This document shows, one piece after another, positions 1-9,071 of a DNA stretch of 26,594 nt (positions are counted from its first letter, which is position 1; every line of letters starts with the position of its first letter). The stretch is from Ophioceras dolichostomum. Lineage: Eukaryota; Ascomycota; Sordariomycetes; Magnaporthales; Ophioceraceae. The stretch lies in NCBI GenBank assembly GCA_003049485.1, contig PYST01000458.1:1-26594 (forward strand). The letters run 5' to 3'. Below the pieces are notes generated by a model. The model was not told the origin of the DNA. It saw only the letters and a list, made by a program, of their open reading frames with translations, and ran no database searches. A program made the position numbers and the translations under genes.

Positions 1-814
1 GGAACCAAGAGACGGGCTGTGCTGCCTGTGGTCCATGTTGACTTGTGCTTCCCCTCCGTGCAATCCCACCCTCCACAAACTTCCAAGGTTGTTTGTTGCC
101 CCCTCCATCCATTTGTCCCTTCATTCGTCCAAAATTCCAATTGACGATTTCCTGGTTGCCTTCTTACCGGACGAACCCTGGCTGCATGCAGCATGCAGTC
201 CGATGCAGGTGGCCGATTGTTTGTGCAGCTAGGATCAACAGCAGCTGGATGCACCCCCGTTCGTGGAATTCCTGTTTTCTGGGGTTAGGATTGTCATTTT
301 CGTAGAGGGGAAAAGTTGGGAGGGATGGCATGAGGTGGGAGGGGGAAGATTTCCAGTTCTACGCAATGCGAAGCGTTTTCGCTTTTAAGAATTTCGGAGA
401 CCGCGCGAAGAATGGGTGGGTTATTGAAGTTATAACTGGAATAATCTAACAGCAGGCTATAATATGGCATTTCGTAAGGGCGGGTTTGGTCGCTTCAGCC
501 CAGAGACTTCCGTTTGAAGCGGCGTTCACGTGATTTTCACGTGACACCCATCCCTTTTCGGAACGAAGTTCAAGCTCGCGCGAAAGCGTAACACCATGTT
601 TAACAAAGTTTTTTTTTTTCTATGAAACAGAAGTCAGGGTTTCAGTGCCCATATCGCTCTGTCACATGTAGAAACCTATAGCTTCTTGCTTCTGAGAGAC
701 CCTCGTGTCATGATGGAGTGCCGAAAGCCAGCCGCAACGTCCGGCGCCACGGTGTCGTCACGTGCTCACCATCTTCGCCTTCACCATCGATGACTAATCC
801 TGTATCCCAGTCCT
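1..814. other. Intergenic, no gene recognised
   Basis: No open frame here has convincing protein-like composition. Three CACGTG E-box cores are visible at 527-532, 538-543 and 759-764. The first two form a close direct repeat of TTCACGTGA, which would fit a bHLH-type promoter site of a gene lying off the left edge, but that is inference. A T-run lies near 608-620. Confidence 0.5.
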
Positions 815-1012
815 TCAAACGCGCCCCGAGAACGGCCAGACCTTAACCGTTCGATATCTGCTGCCGTAGTCGAGCTCCCAGCAGTCCTCGAGCCAGACAA
901 GTACATGCCGATATTTCCCCTGGATCGGCTTTCCGTCTTCCCACCCGTCTATTCTCTCCTCCCGCTCGCCTGAGTCGTATCCCTCCATGGCCTTGCCCAG
1001 TGCCACAACCAT
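815..1012 (-). other. Possible short coding remnant downstream of the ankyrin gene
   Basis: A 65-codon minus-strand open frame begins just after the stop of the ankyrin reading frame (1057) on the same strand. Its translation is rich in charged and aromatic residues (for example KYRHVLVWLEDCWELDYGS) and looks more protein-like than the other frames nearby. It could be a further 3' exon or C-terminal segment of the degraded NLR gene, a remnant of a separate gene, or chance. I recognise no domain and see no strong splice pair joining it to the ankyrin frame. Confidence 0.2.
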
Positions 1013-1056
1013 GCCGACTTCGTCTCACTCCGGCTCTTTCAGTGAGAACCCATGAT

Positions 1057-2386
1057 TTAGCAGGACTGTATGTCCTCCAGCCGCCTCGCCGTCAACACCG
1101 ACTCGTTGTCGGCGTCCCGCTTACCCCTGCCCGACAACCGGGTCCTACCCCCGCCAGAGCAGCCCCGAATGCGCTCCATGAGGCTGCTGTAGAGTTGCTG
1201 CATGGCTTCGTCTCCGGGAGGCCTAAACGCGACCATTGCTTTGAACTCTTCAGGTCTGCTGTCGTGTCGCTGAAAGAAGGTGCTCCAATCCAGCCCGTCG
1301 TCGCCGGTGTACCAGTCCCTTACTCTTTTCCCCAATGCGTCAGGGATATCCCCGTCGGCGCCGTGGTCGAGAAGCCACTGTACAACTTCATGGTGGCCAA
1401 GCCGACAGGACAAGTGCAGGGCAGTATCTCCTGCGACGTCCTTGGTGTTCAACAGCGCCTTGAACTCCGGGTAAGGAAACGAGCAATCGCGGGCGCAACC
1501 ATTGGAGCGCGGCTGGCTCCACGCCCATCTGAGGTCCCTAAGAGTATTCTCCATATGGATAGCCAGATTCTGGTAATTCTCGCGGCACCAATCGTGCACA
1601 ACTGTGTGCCCATCCGGACATGGGTCTGTAAGCATGACCCCGTGGTGGTCCACAAGGAGAGAACGTGCTGCAACGTTGGTGTGGAGGGGAGGGCATCCGT
1701 CTCCGTTTAGAGCCCGCGGGTCCGCTCCGTACTCAAGCAGCAGCCAGGCTACCTCTTGGCATGATACCTCATGCAGGACGGTGTTCCCCTTATGGTCTCG
1801 TCGGGACGGATCCGCCCCCGCACGAAGCAGAATCTGAGCTTTCTCTTTGTCAATGGGTAGAAACTTGTCGTGGAACGGTGATAGCCCGAAAATTGGCGTA
1901 CGTCCGTCTTTATCGACAGAGTTGACATCTGCACCTGCCTCGATCAAGGCCTCCGCCGCGTCGGCGTCACATATGGCCAACGCCGTGCCGCCATGCGTGT
2001 CGCGGGAGGCGTCAGGGTCTGCGCCGGCTCGGAGAAGCTCTCGCATTAACCTGCAGCGCCGAGACGAGACGAAATGGCCGAGCGCATCCAGCCCAACGCA
2101 GTCCCGAAAAGCAGACTCCGGCGCCGTGCTCCACAAGGAGCCGCATCATATCGGCCGACCTGACGAGGAAGAGCAGAGGAAGCCCTCCCCGGTTGTAGGC
2201 CCCCGCCCAGTTGACCTGCGAGTTGTCGATTTGCAGCATGCAGGTGACGAGCTCCACGCACCCGCTGCCCACAGCTTTTCGGAGGTAGTCGGGCTCATGC
2301 ACATTGGTCTTCCGGAGCCACTCCGGCACGGGTTTCCGGGCGAGAGAGGCGCTGCTTGTAGGCTCGGAGATGCCCACTCTCCACAC
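1057..2386 (-). pseudogene. NLR 3' segment: ankyrin-repeat domain
   Basis: This is the C-terminal ligand-sensing part of the disrupted NLR-like gene. Several ankyrin units are visible: RLMRELLRAGADPD, AAEALIEAGADVNS with DKDGRTPI, AQILLRAGADPS with GNTVLHE, VAWLLLEYGADPRA with NGDGCPPLH, and GDTALHLSCRLGHHEVVQW with LLDHGADGD. The upstream unit (LVTCMLQID, MMRLLVEHGA) is in another frame, so a one-base shift lies near 2120-2135; a second shift near 2300-2330 separates it from the zinc-finger-like segment. The last 359 codons are an undamaged frame ending in a basic tail. If that part were transcribed alone it could give an orphan ankyrin protein, but no promoter is evident. Confidence 0.8.
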
Positions 2387-2762
2387 TAATCTCGTACGGC
2401 TTCCACCAGCGGCTCTTCTCCAACGTCATTAAGTAGGCCGGGATGAGGCTCTCCCGGATATCGCACAGGGACCTTGGCAAGCCGGCCCCCGTTCCCCCGC
2501 AGTGCTGACAAAGGAGAAAATGGCGTCCCCATGCACCATTTTCATAGTAGCAGAGGTCGCAGTGGTAGTAACGTCTATGTTTCTCGAAATGATTATCGGC
2601 GTCGGCCTTGAGATTGGCTTGCACGGCGACACATACGTCGGCCATAACCCGATGGCTTTTTCGATTCTCGAACGAATGATTCCAGGGCGACACTGCTCGC
2701 CAGGGGCTACTCGCCCTCGACGGCGTGTGCTGGCCCCAGGCGGAAGTGGCAGGAGAAATTCC
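2387..2762 (-). pseudogene. NLR segment between NACHT and ankyrin, zinc-finger-like
   Basis: The block SHRVMADVCV, typical of the region after the NACHT winged helix in fungal NLRs, is followed by a Cys/His-rich stretch at about 2470-2560. It reads YHCDLC, then FLLCQHC, then SLCDIR. The Cys spacing (CX2C, CX2C, CX2-) resembles a ZZ-type zinc finger whose last Cys has become Arg. A conserved-looking basic and aromatic stretch (LEKSRWWKPYEI) leads into the ankyrin part. A ZZ-like assignment is a pattern call only. Confidence 0.55.
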
Positions 2763-3761
2763 TTAACGGGTCTGATGGATGAATGTGACGTGCCCCCCGT
2801 AGACCAGGAGGAGAAATCCGCACGTTTCCGTCAGCCATTTCTCGAAGCCATCCACTTGCTTTCGCTCCCCTTCGACCACTTCGAGGGCGTTGAAAGTGCT
2901 GCTGAATCCATGGCCGCCCTCGTCGCCGCCCTCGTCCTCGCCCTCGTCCTCGCAGTCCAATATGGCGATTTCATGTATTGCGCGTTGGATCATATCGACG
3001 CTAGCGCGCTCATCGATGTCCTCTACGGCGAGTATTATGGCAAGGACGTTTTTGACGGTATTCTGGTCTTCGTCTTCGACTTTTCCCAGGAGCGATTCGT
3101 AGACCCCGTTCACGGTGTTGGGGAGAGACTCCATTGAGCGAAGCCATTGTGTCTCCTGGTAGGGCACTATGTTCCGATCGTCTCCGAGGAGCTTGAAGGC
3201 CAAGTCTACCCAGAGATATGTGGTCTGCTTCCCGTGCCTCTTGAGAGCTGCCCTGAGCTTCTCAAGAGTCTGCGCGGATGGGCCGCGACCGTCCCCAAAC
3301 TGGTCAGCCCATGCGCGCAGCTTGGAGTCGATAACTGCGTCGACGTCGTGGCTGATCTGGTCCTGCTCCTCGTCCTCGGTGTTGATGTTGACGATAGCGG
3401 ACTTGATGGCTCGGAACGGCCGGAGGATCCGCTCGTACGGCCGACAGCTGATGAAAGCTTTGAGGCGACTGCCGCCGCTGGCGTGCTCTGCGTTAACGAA
3501 GTCGCTCAGGAGCCCGACTAGGGTCTTGGATGCATCCTCCGCCTCGTCCAGGGCGTCGAAGACAGTTGGAGTGTTGTCAAGTTGGCCGAGGGCCTGTGTG
3601 AACCACGCCCAGAGCTTGTGGTGATCTTCCTGGAGGCTGTCAGGGCTGACCCTTTCGATTTCGTCCTGGAGCTTGAGGACTGCTGTAGGCTGCTGCGTGA
3701 AGAGTTGATGAAGGATTGCGCAGAGCGCAATGGCAAGTGAGGTCTGCATAGGTGCGTCTTG
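2763..3761 (-). pseudogene. NLR segment: second half of NACHT NTPase domain
   Basis: The frame contains ALCAILHQLFTQQP, the Walker B-like acidic block FDALDEAED, FISCRPYERI and TYLWVDLAFKLL, all hallmark blocks of fungal NACHT proteins. It then has an ENxV-like winged-helix region with FIHQT near the end. A single extra C in the minus-strand CCC at 2768-2770 throws the frame into TAA at 2763. Skipping one base restores VKEFLL, the usual continuation. An acidic, low-complexity insert of Glu, Asp and Gly at about 2915-2955 comes from GTC/CTC-type repeats. The 5' end of this piece is the transposon junction. Confidence 0.85.
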
Positions 3762-4293
3762 CAAGCCCGTCGACGAGAACCATGCCGAGCCATGCCAAAG
3801 GCCGGCACAATGCGCCAACTGCTACGGACCGTTCCCGGCAGACCACGACAAATGCCCAGCCAGATCACACAGGGCCGACGGAGCGATCAAAAGGCTCTCA
3901 AAGAAGGAGCTCAGCGCAGTCCGCTACATAGGGGCAAAGGCATGGAAGGCACAAAACCAACCTACCCAATCCCTCCTCCCGATCAGCACTGAACCCCCTG
4001 CAACCCCAATGGCCACGGAACCCAGACCCGAAGCCATAACCTCCCCAATCCAACCTCACCCTACGATGCCGTCGCCCGCAGAACCGGAAAGCCCATCCCT
4101 GCAGCCACAAAATAAAAGAGCCCGCCAGAACAGTACTATTACCATAGCTTAGGATGAGCATACCGGGGAGCTCCTGGACGCGGAAATGAGCGACGTCACA
4201 GAGGAAAATCCTATCCCCCAGCCCAGCCCCCTTCCCACCCCGGCAGCCAAGAAAAGTCGCAAGACTCGACTATACCTTCAGCCTATACAATGA
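3762..4293 (+). pseudogene. LINE ORF1 (gag-like) C-terminal part with zinc knuckle
   Basis: The nucleic-acid-binding end of a Tad-type ORF1 protein. It carries a zinc knuckle, CANCYGPFPADHDKC, after a partial preceding knuckle (ENHAEPC), then a basic tail (RLSKKELSAVRYIG). A TAG at 4150-4152 interrupts it. The same frame then stays open to TGA at 4291-4293, which overlaps the ATG of ORF2 (4290-4292) as ATGA. The N-terminal half is missing because the element is 5'-truncated. Confidence 0.8.
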
Positions 4294-4346
4294 GCTTATC
4301 GACAAGGCCATACAAGAGTAACCAGCGCCGACCCGGCGCCGGGTCG

Positions 4347-4412
4347 AAAGCTCTACTAGCGGCCCAATGCAACGTCCAAAAAGCTCTACTAGCGGCCCAA
4401 TGCAACGTCCAA
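4347..4412 (+). repeat. 33-bp tandem duplication at the endonuclease start
   Basis: Two adjacent copies of a 33-bp unit, starting at 4347 and 4380, duplicate eleven codons (KALLAAQCNVQ). The unit includes the QCN block expected to supply an N-terminal active-site Asn of the LINE endonuclease. The reading frame is kept. Replication slippage is the likely origin. Confidence 0.85.
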
Positions 4413-7400
4413 CTACGTTGGACGGCGGCCTCCACCTTCCTACAGCTATGTTGGTGGCATAGCATCGAAGTGGCAATGGTCCAAGAGCCCTCAACGGGGA
4501 CCAAAGAAGACAAAATTCTAATCGGCACCGACCCCTCCTACGAGGTCTTCCTCCCAATCGACCACTGAGAGGGAAAAGCGGAACAGCCGAGGATTATGAC
4601 ATACGTCCGCCGTACTGGCAACCTCCGACCCAAGGCCCTCAGGCCCTCGGGCGGCAACAAGGACATCCTTTGGGTCGAGGTCGCAGGCATCACTACTGTT
4701 AACTTCTACCGCCCCCCCAATAATCCATCAGAACCAGCCCTGAACACACTCTTCAACTAGACCCCGACCCGGAAAACCATAATAGCAAGAGATTTCAACT
4801 CTAGCTCACCACTCTGGGCACCCCAATACCCGCATCGTAATAGGGGCCACGATATCGCAAACTGTGCGGACCAACAAGGCCTTTGGTACCTAGGCGAACC
4901 GGGAACAGCAACATACCAGAAAGGAGGGGTGCTTGATCTCACGTCTACTAACATCTCGTTCACCACAGCAGAGCTCACCGACAGCCTATACCCTGGCTCG
5001 GACCACCTCGCACTCGCAATTATAATCCCAAAAGCCAACAAATTCGCACCAAGCTGCAGGCAGCTCAAAGTATCAGAAGAAGCCCTTATCAAGTTTAGTA
5101 ATATTGTAAGGGCAGGGATGCCTACACTCCCAACCCTCCCCCCGCAGCCTAACTCAGCGGCGTTGGACGCGGCAATGGAAAGCCTCACCTCCCTCTGCGA
5201 AGCGCACCAGGCAGTCGGGTCAACGACCCGGCGAGACGGCCAAGGGCAGCCCTGGTGGCATAGTACATGTAAAGCAGCGAGGCAACTCATGACCCAAGCC
5301 AAAGGAAAGGCAGCATAGCAACGGAGGAAATCCAAACTTTCCACTCCACCGTCCGGAGAGCTAAACGGGCTCACGTCACCAATATAATCGACTCGGCGCC
5401 GGACGCAAAAACACTGTACAAAATCACAAGCTGGCACCAACTTAGCCCCGCGGTCCGACTGCCACCCCTCACCCACGGGGACAAGGCAGTAACGGATCCA
5501 AAGGAGAAAGCTGAACTCCTAAGAGGCAGCTTATCAAAGCGCTTTTCAGCGGCCCACGACCTTTCTTACGACCTTCTCTCACACCCGGAAGAGTACCAGG
5601 GCCCTCTCCTGTTGTGGGACAATTAAATCTCTCTCCAGGAGTGTAAAGCCTACACGGTCGACGCCAGCAACACCGCTCCAGGCCTAGACTCCCTTTCCAT
5701 CCGGCTACTCAAAGCAGCCTGGCCAGAGATCGGGCAATACACCTACGCACTCTTTCAAGCCTACATCCGAGCCGGCCACCACCCTCAGGCTTTCCGCGAA
5801 GCAGTGCTGCGGAAGTCGAACAAAACAGGCTACACCCAAGCTAAGTTGTTCAGACCGATCGCCCTCTTACCCTGCCTCGGCAAGGGCCTCGAGCGGCTGA
5901 TAGCCAAAAGACTCACCTGGGCCGCCAGCTCCCAAGGAGTAATCACCCCTCAACATTTCGGGGTGACCCCAAAGAGATCGGCAATCAATCTAACAGCATG
6001 CGTCGCACACGATATTGAAGGGGCCCTGGAGAACTACCAGTACGCTCTACTAGCAACCATGGACGTCAAAGGGGCGTTTGACGTGGTACTCCGACGGCGC
6101 CTCCTCCAACACCTCCTCCAACAAGGCTGGCCATTAAACCTCGTCAAATGAGTCGGGTCCTTCACGTCTGACAGGAAGATCACGGTCCGCCTGGAAGATG
6201 CTACAACAGGGCCCTTCCAACCGGAATGCGGACTCCCGCAAGGCTCACCTGCCTCCTCAATCCTCTTTATGCTATATATAGCGTCGGCACTAGGCCCCTC
6301 TACCCGCTTCTGCTATGCAGACGACATCGGGATTTGCACCACTGGGCCTTCCCCCGAAGCATGCGTTAAGAAGGCGGCCGAGGAGATCGAAGCGATCCTC
6401 CACTGGGGCGAGGAAAACAGCGTCACATTTGACCCAGAGAAGAGCAAGCTAATGCACTTCTCCCGCAGGAAGAATTCCTCGACCCCACCCATCGTTACGG
6501 GGAGGCTCACAATTGCCCAAACACCAGACCCGGCACTCCGATGGCTTGGAGTCTGGTTCGACAAAAAGCTCCGTTTCGGCCCACATGTGAAATGCCGGGC
6601 AACGCAGGCTGAGAAAGTAGTCAGACACCTTCGGAGTTTCTCTAACACCTGCCACGGCCCTCCGGCAGCCGCCCTACGATAAGCAGTAATCACTGTTATA
6701 CTCCCAATTCTGTTCTATGGAGCAGAAGTCTGGTACGCGGCCGCACCAAACCGGACCGCAGCAGGGCTCGGCGACCAATAGGCACCCGCTAGAGGCACCT
6801 CCTCGACATAACCTACAGGGTGATCAAAAGCCCCCTAAGAGCGGCTCTCCCCGTTTGGAAAACGACTCCAACCGCCGCACTTCATCGAGAAGCAGCCATC
6901 TCTCCGGCAGGAGTCGTCTTAGAGGGAATGAGAGCCCGCTTCGCAGCCCGAATCCAAACGGTAGACCTAGGTCACCCCCTAGTCCACCGCGCACGCCGCA
7001 CCCCGGCGAGACGGAACACCAGCCATGGCATTGAAGATGCGGACCGCCCAGACTGCCTCCAAATGAACCTGCAACGCGCCGCCAGGCTCCTCCCGGAAGC
7101 CCAACGGCCTCTGCTCCTACTTCAGAAACGATACCCGGCCGAACCCAAACCGTTCGTCACCAATCGAAAGAAGGCAGCAGCAAAGGCCTTTACGAAATAG
7201 GCTGAGGCGCTGTCCCCGAACGAGGGTATCGTGTACTCTGACAGGTCTAAGAACAGGAAAGCAGTTGGGTACGGATACGTCATCGTCAGGGACAAAACCA
7301 ACATCGGCTAAGGCCGAGGGAGACTCCTAGAACCAGCTGAGGTGTTTGACGGAGAGGCAGTCGGGGCATGGCAGGGCCTAAGGCACGCGCTCTGGCTCAC

Positions 7401-7848
7401 TACAGCCCCTAGAGTCCACGTTTGCCCGGACAACAGTTCCGTCGGTGCAGCCTTAAAAGGACACCCAGCAGATAGCTCACAAGAGGCTTTGCGACTCTTC
7501 CAGGCTTCTGGAGAAAGCCGCGAGATCCGGGAAAAGTGGGTACCCGGCCACGAGGGGGTGGCAGGAAACGAGGCGGCCGACCAACTGGCCAAGGAAGGGA
7601 CTGAGCTATCCGGCCCCCTAAAAGAGGTCCCACCGGTCGCAGGGGTTAAAAGAATAGCCAGAAAGCTCAGGAGGAATGCCTGGAACGACTGGTGGAAGGA
7701 AGGGACCACCAATCGGTATAAGGAACTAGGGCTTACGGAGGTGCACACCTCCTGCCCCCCAGCACTCTCCCTCCCACGCCGCACCCTCCACCAGCTTATC
7801 GCTGCCCGGACCGGTCACGGAGACTTTCAGTGGTACCACGAGAAGTTC

Positions 7849-7853
7849 GACCT
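7849..7853. repeat. Target-site duplication of solo LTR (left; right copy 8241-8245)
   Basis: GACCT occurs directly before the LTR's first TG and directly after its last CA. A 5-bp duplication is the usual product of LTR-retrotransposon integrases. Confidence 0.9.
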
Positions 7854-8240
7854 TGTAACGACGGGCTTTTGCAAGCGGAATAGAAAAGGAGGTTGCTCAA
7901 TTCTCATCACAAGCAGGTGGCTGAAACGTGAATGCAGGAACAGCCTGTCTCTTGTCCAGTTCTCTCAAAGAGCAAGACCAAGATGAAAGAGCAGAGAACC
8001 AAGAACGAAGAACAAAGAACAGAGACGATCACTTGGCTCCCCCCTTCCCTCCAAGTGAGAGGGGAAAGCAACAAGCTAAATACAAAGCAAAGAGCAGTGA
8101 CCTCTGAGCAGTGACCTCTATCTGATCTTCGTCTCGAAGATGCTCCAGGCCATGCCTAGTCCCTTGCGTTTCCAACGTTCTTGTCATAGCACGATCAGCC
8201 ATAGCGCGATCGTGCACTCCTCAGCTCGCCCGTTGTTACA
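7854..8240. mobile_element. Solo LTR (387 bp) inside LINE ORF2
   Basis: The segment starts TGTAACGACGGGC and ends GCCCGTTGTTACA. These are 13-bp terminal inverted repeats with one mismatch and the TG...CA ends of retroviral-type LTRs. It is flanked by a 5-bp direct repeat GACCT at 7849-7853 and 8241-8245. It lies between the RNase H domain and the CCHC motif of ORF2, and the LINE frame is contiguous when it and one GACCT are omitted. No internal retrotransposon sequence remains, so it most likely arose by LTR-LTR recombination. A 14-bp tandem repeat (GAGCAGTGACCTCT twice, 8092-8119) lies within it. The LTR family, and hence its strand, is not assigned. Confidence 0.92.
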
Positions 8241-8496
8241 GACCTCGCCGAAAACCCCCCTGCTCCTGCGGGGAAGACCGAACCCCAGCGCACATAGTAT
8301 ATTGCCGAAAGGCGCGCCAGCTCTGTACTTCCTGGCCCAAGGCCGACCCAGCCCCTGGGAGCAACCGATACGAATACTGGAAACATTTAATCCAGAAACC
8401 GGAGCTGTTCGAGCGCTTTACTAAAACGACCAAATTCTTCGCAGAGATATGCCCCTGGAAAAAGGCGCCAATAAGCACATAAACCAAATAATAACC

Positions 8497-8507
8497 ATCC
8501 ACCACCC
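8497..8507. repeat. 11-bp target-site duplication of short insertion (right copy 8640-8650)
   Basis: ATCCACCACCC is repeated exactly on both sides of the 8508-8640 insert. The length is typical of target-primed reverse transcription and shows that this insert is an event separate from the LINE around it. Confidence 0.88.
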
Positions 8508-8640
8508 ACAACATTTATGTATATTAACGAGATAGAACGCGCGCCGAGATACCCCCCGGGAGGTTGCTAACGGCCGGCTGTCGAAGCCGGGCCGAGCCCG
8601 GCGTTAAATCCTACTACTACTACTACTACTACTACTACTA
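8508..8640 (+). mobile_element. Short non-LTR insertion with (CTA)10 tail
   Basis: A 133-bp insert in the LINE 3' untranslated region. It is flanked by an 11-bp perfect direct repeat ATCCACCACCC at 8497-8507 and 8640-8650; the last tail A is shared with the right copy. It contains CCCCCCGGGAGG, a GC-rich hairpin (CCGGGCCGAGCCCGG), CGTTAAATC, then ten CTA units at 8611-8640. This 3' layout matches the end of the surrounding LINE and of the element at the right edge of the window. It is either an extremely 5'-truncated LINE copy or a SINE that borrows a LINE 3' end. No pol III A/B boxes were recognised. Confidence 0.85.
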
Positions 8641-8987
8641 TCCACCACCCGCATAAGGCTCAAGGACCTCTAAGCGGCTGACTTTCCGGACGCGGCACAC
8701 CAGTATCGCTCGCTCCCACGACAACCAACCGTCTCCTTCTTCAAGGACAGATATAGCATTAAAACGCCCACAGCAGCGGCCACAAACGGAAGCAACGAAA
8801 TGCCGAACGCCAGCTCCGAGCTAATAGGGGGGCGGGAATGCGGCTTGAAGAACACATACGCAATGGGGCGCCACGCCCCAGAGCACGATATGCTAGCTAT
8901 TCCTCGTTCTGTGTTTGCGTTTCCTCTCTTTAACCTCACATTCAAGCACTAGTTCCTTGTATATAGTCGCCCGGTAGTCGCTAGCAT

Positions 8988-9071
8988 GTCTTATGCCCCT
9001 CGGGAGGCAGGGATCTCGAGCAGATTCCGACTTCAGACGTTAAATATATCATCATCATCATAATCATCATC
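8988..9071 (+). repeat. LINE 3' terminal module with ATC-repeat tail
   Basis: The module is GTCTTATGCCCCTCGGGAGG, a short spacer, CAGACGTTAAA and then an imperfect ATC repeat (9048-9071). Read on the minus strand, the tail adds a false Asp/Tyr stretch (DDDYDDDD) to the truncated NLR frame. It closely matches the minus-strand end at 26508-26594, so it marks the true 3' end of the large LINE. Confidence 0.88.

Larger units (their letters stand above)
4290..8482 (+). pseudogene. LINE ORF2: endonuclease / reverse transcriptase / RNase H
   Basis: The replication polyprotein of a Tad-like LINE, nicking target DNA and copying the RNA into it. Domains appear in order. The APE-like endonuclease has QCNVQ, MVQEP, a degraded ARDFNS (normally GDFN) and GSDHLAL. 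The reverse transcriptase has FRPIALLPCLGKGLERLI, MDVKGAFD, GLPQGSPASSILF and CYADDIGI. RNase H has YSDRSK, FDGEAVGA, PDNSSV and WVPGHEGVAGNEAAD. A C-terminal CCHC motif (CSCGEDRTPAHIVYC) and FFAEICPWK close the frame at TAA 8480-8482. Stops lie at 4566, 4758, 5316, 5624, 6149, 6680, 7198 and 7310 (approximate), with frame changes near 5317 and 6780. A solo LTR sits between RNase H and the CCHC motif. Without the LTR and one target duplication the frame is continuous across that site. RNase H has Arg for the usual Gly in the first acidic block. Confidence 0.9.
3762..9071 (+). mobile_element. Tad-like LINE, 5'-truncated, inserted in the NLR gene
   Basis: A non-LTR retrotransposon in plus orientation, antisense to the host gene. 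It begins inside ORF1 just before its zinc knuckle, keeps all of ORF2 (endonuclease, reverse transcriptase, RNase H, C-terminal Cys motif) and ends with CGTTAAA and an ATC-repeat tail at 9048-9071. Removing the two younger insertions leaves about 4.8 kb. The 5' boundary is estimated from where NACHT protein stops and gag-like protein starts. CTTG occurs at both junctions (3758-3761 and 9072-9075, allowing one base of slack), but a full target-site duplication could not be fixed. Multiple stops and two frameshifts mean it is dead; many stops fit C-to-T or G-to-A change in CpA/TpG context. Confidence 0.9.

Noticed and set aside
8670..8945. Minus-strand frame with a hydrophobic stretch between the short element and the LINE tail
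   Set aside because: It lies inside the 3' untranslated region of the LINE, antisense to it. A hydrophobic run alone is not evidence for a gene.
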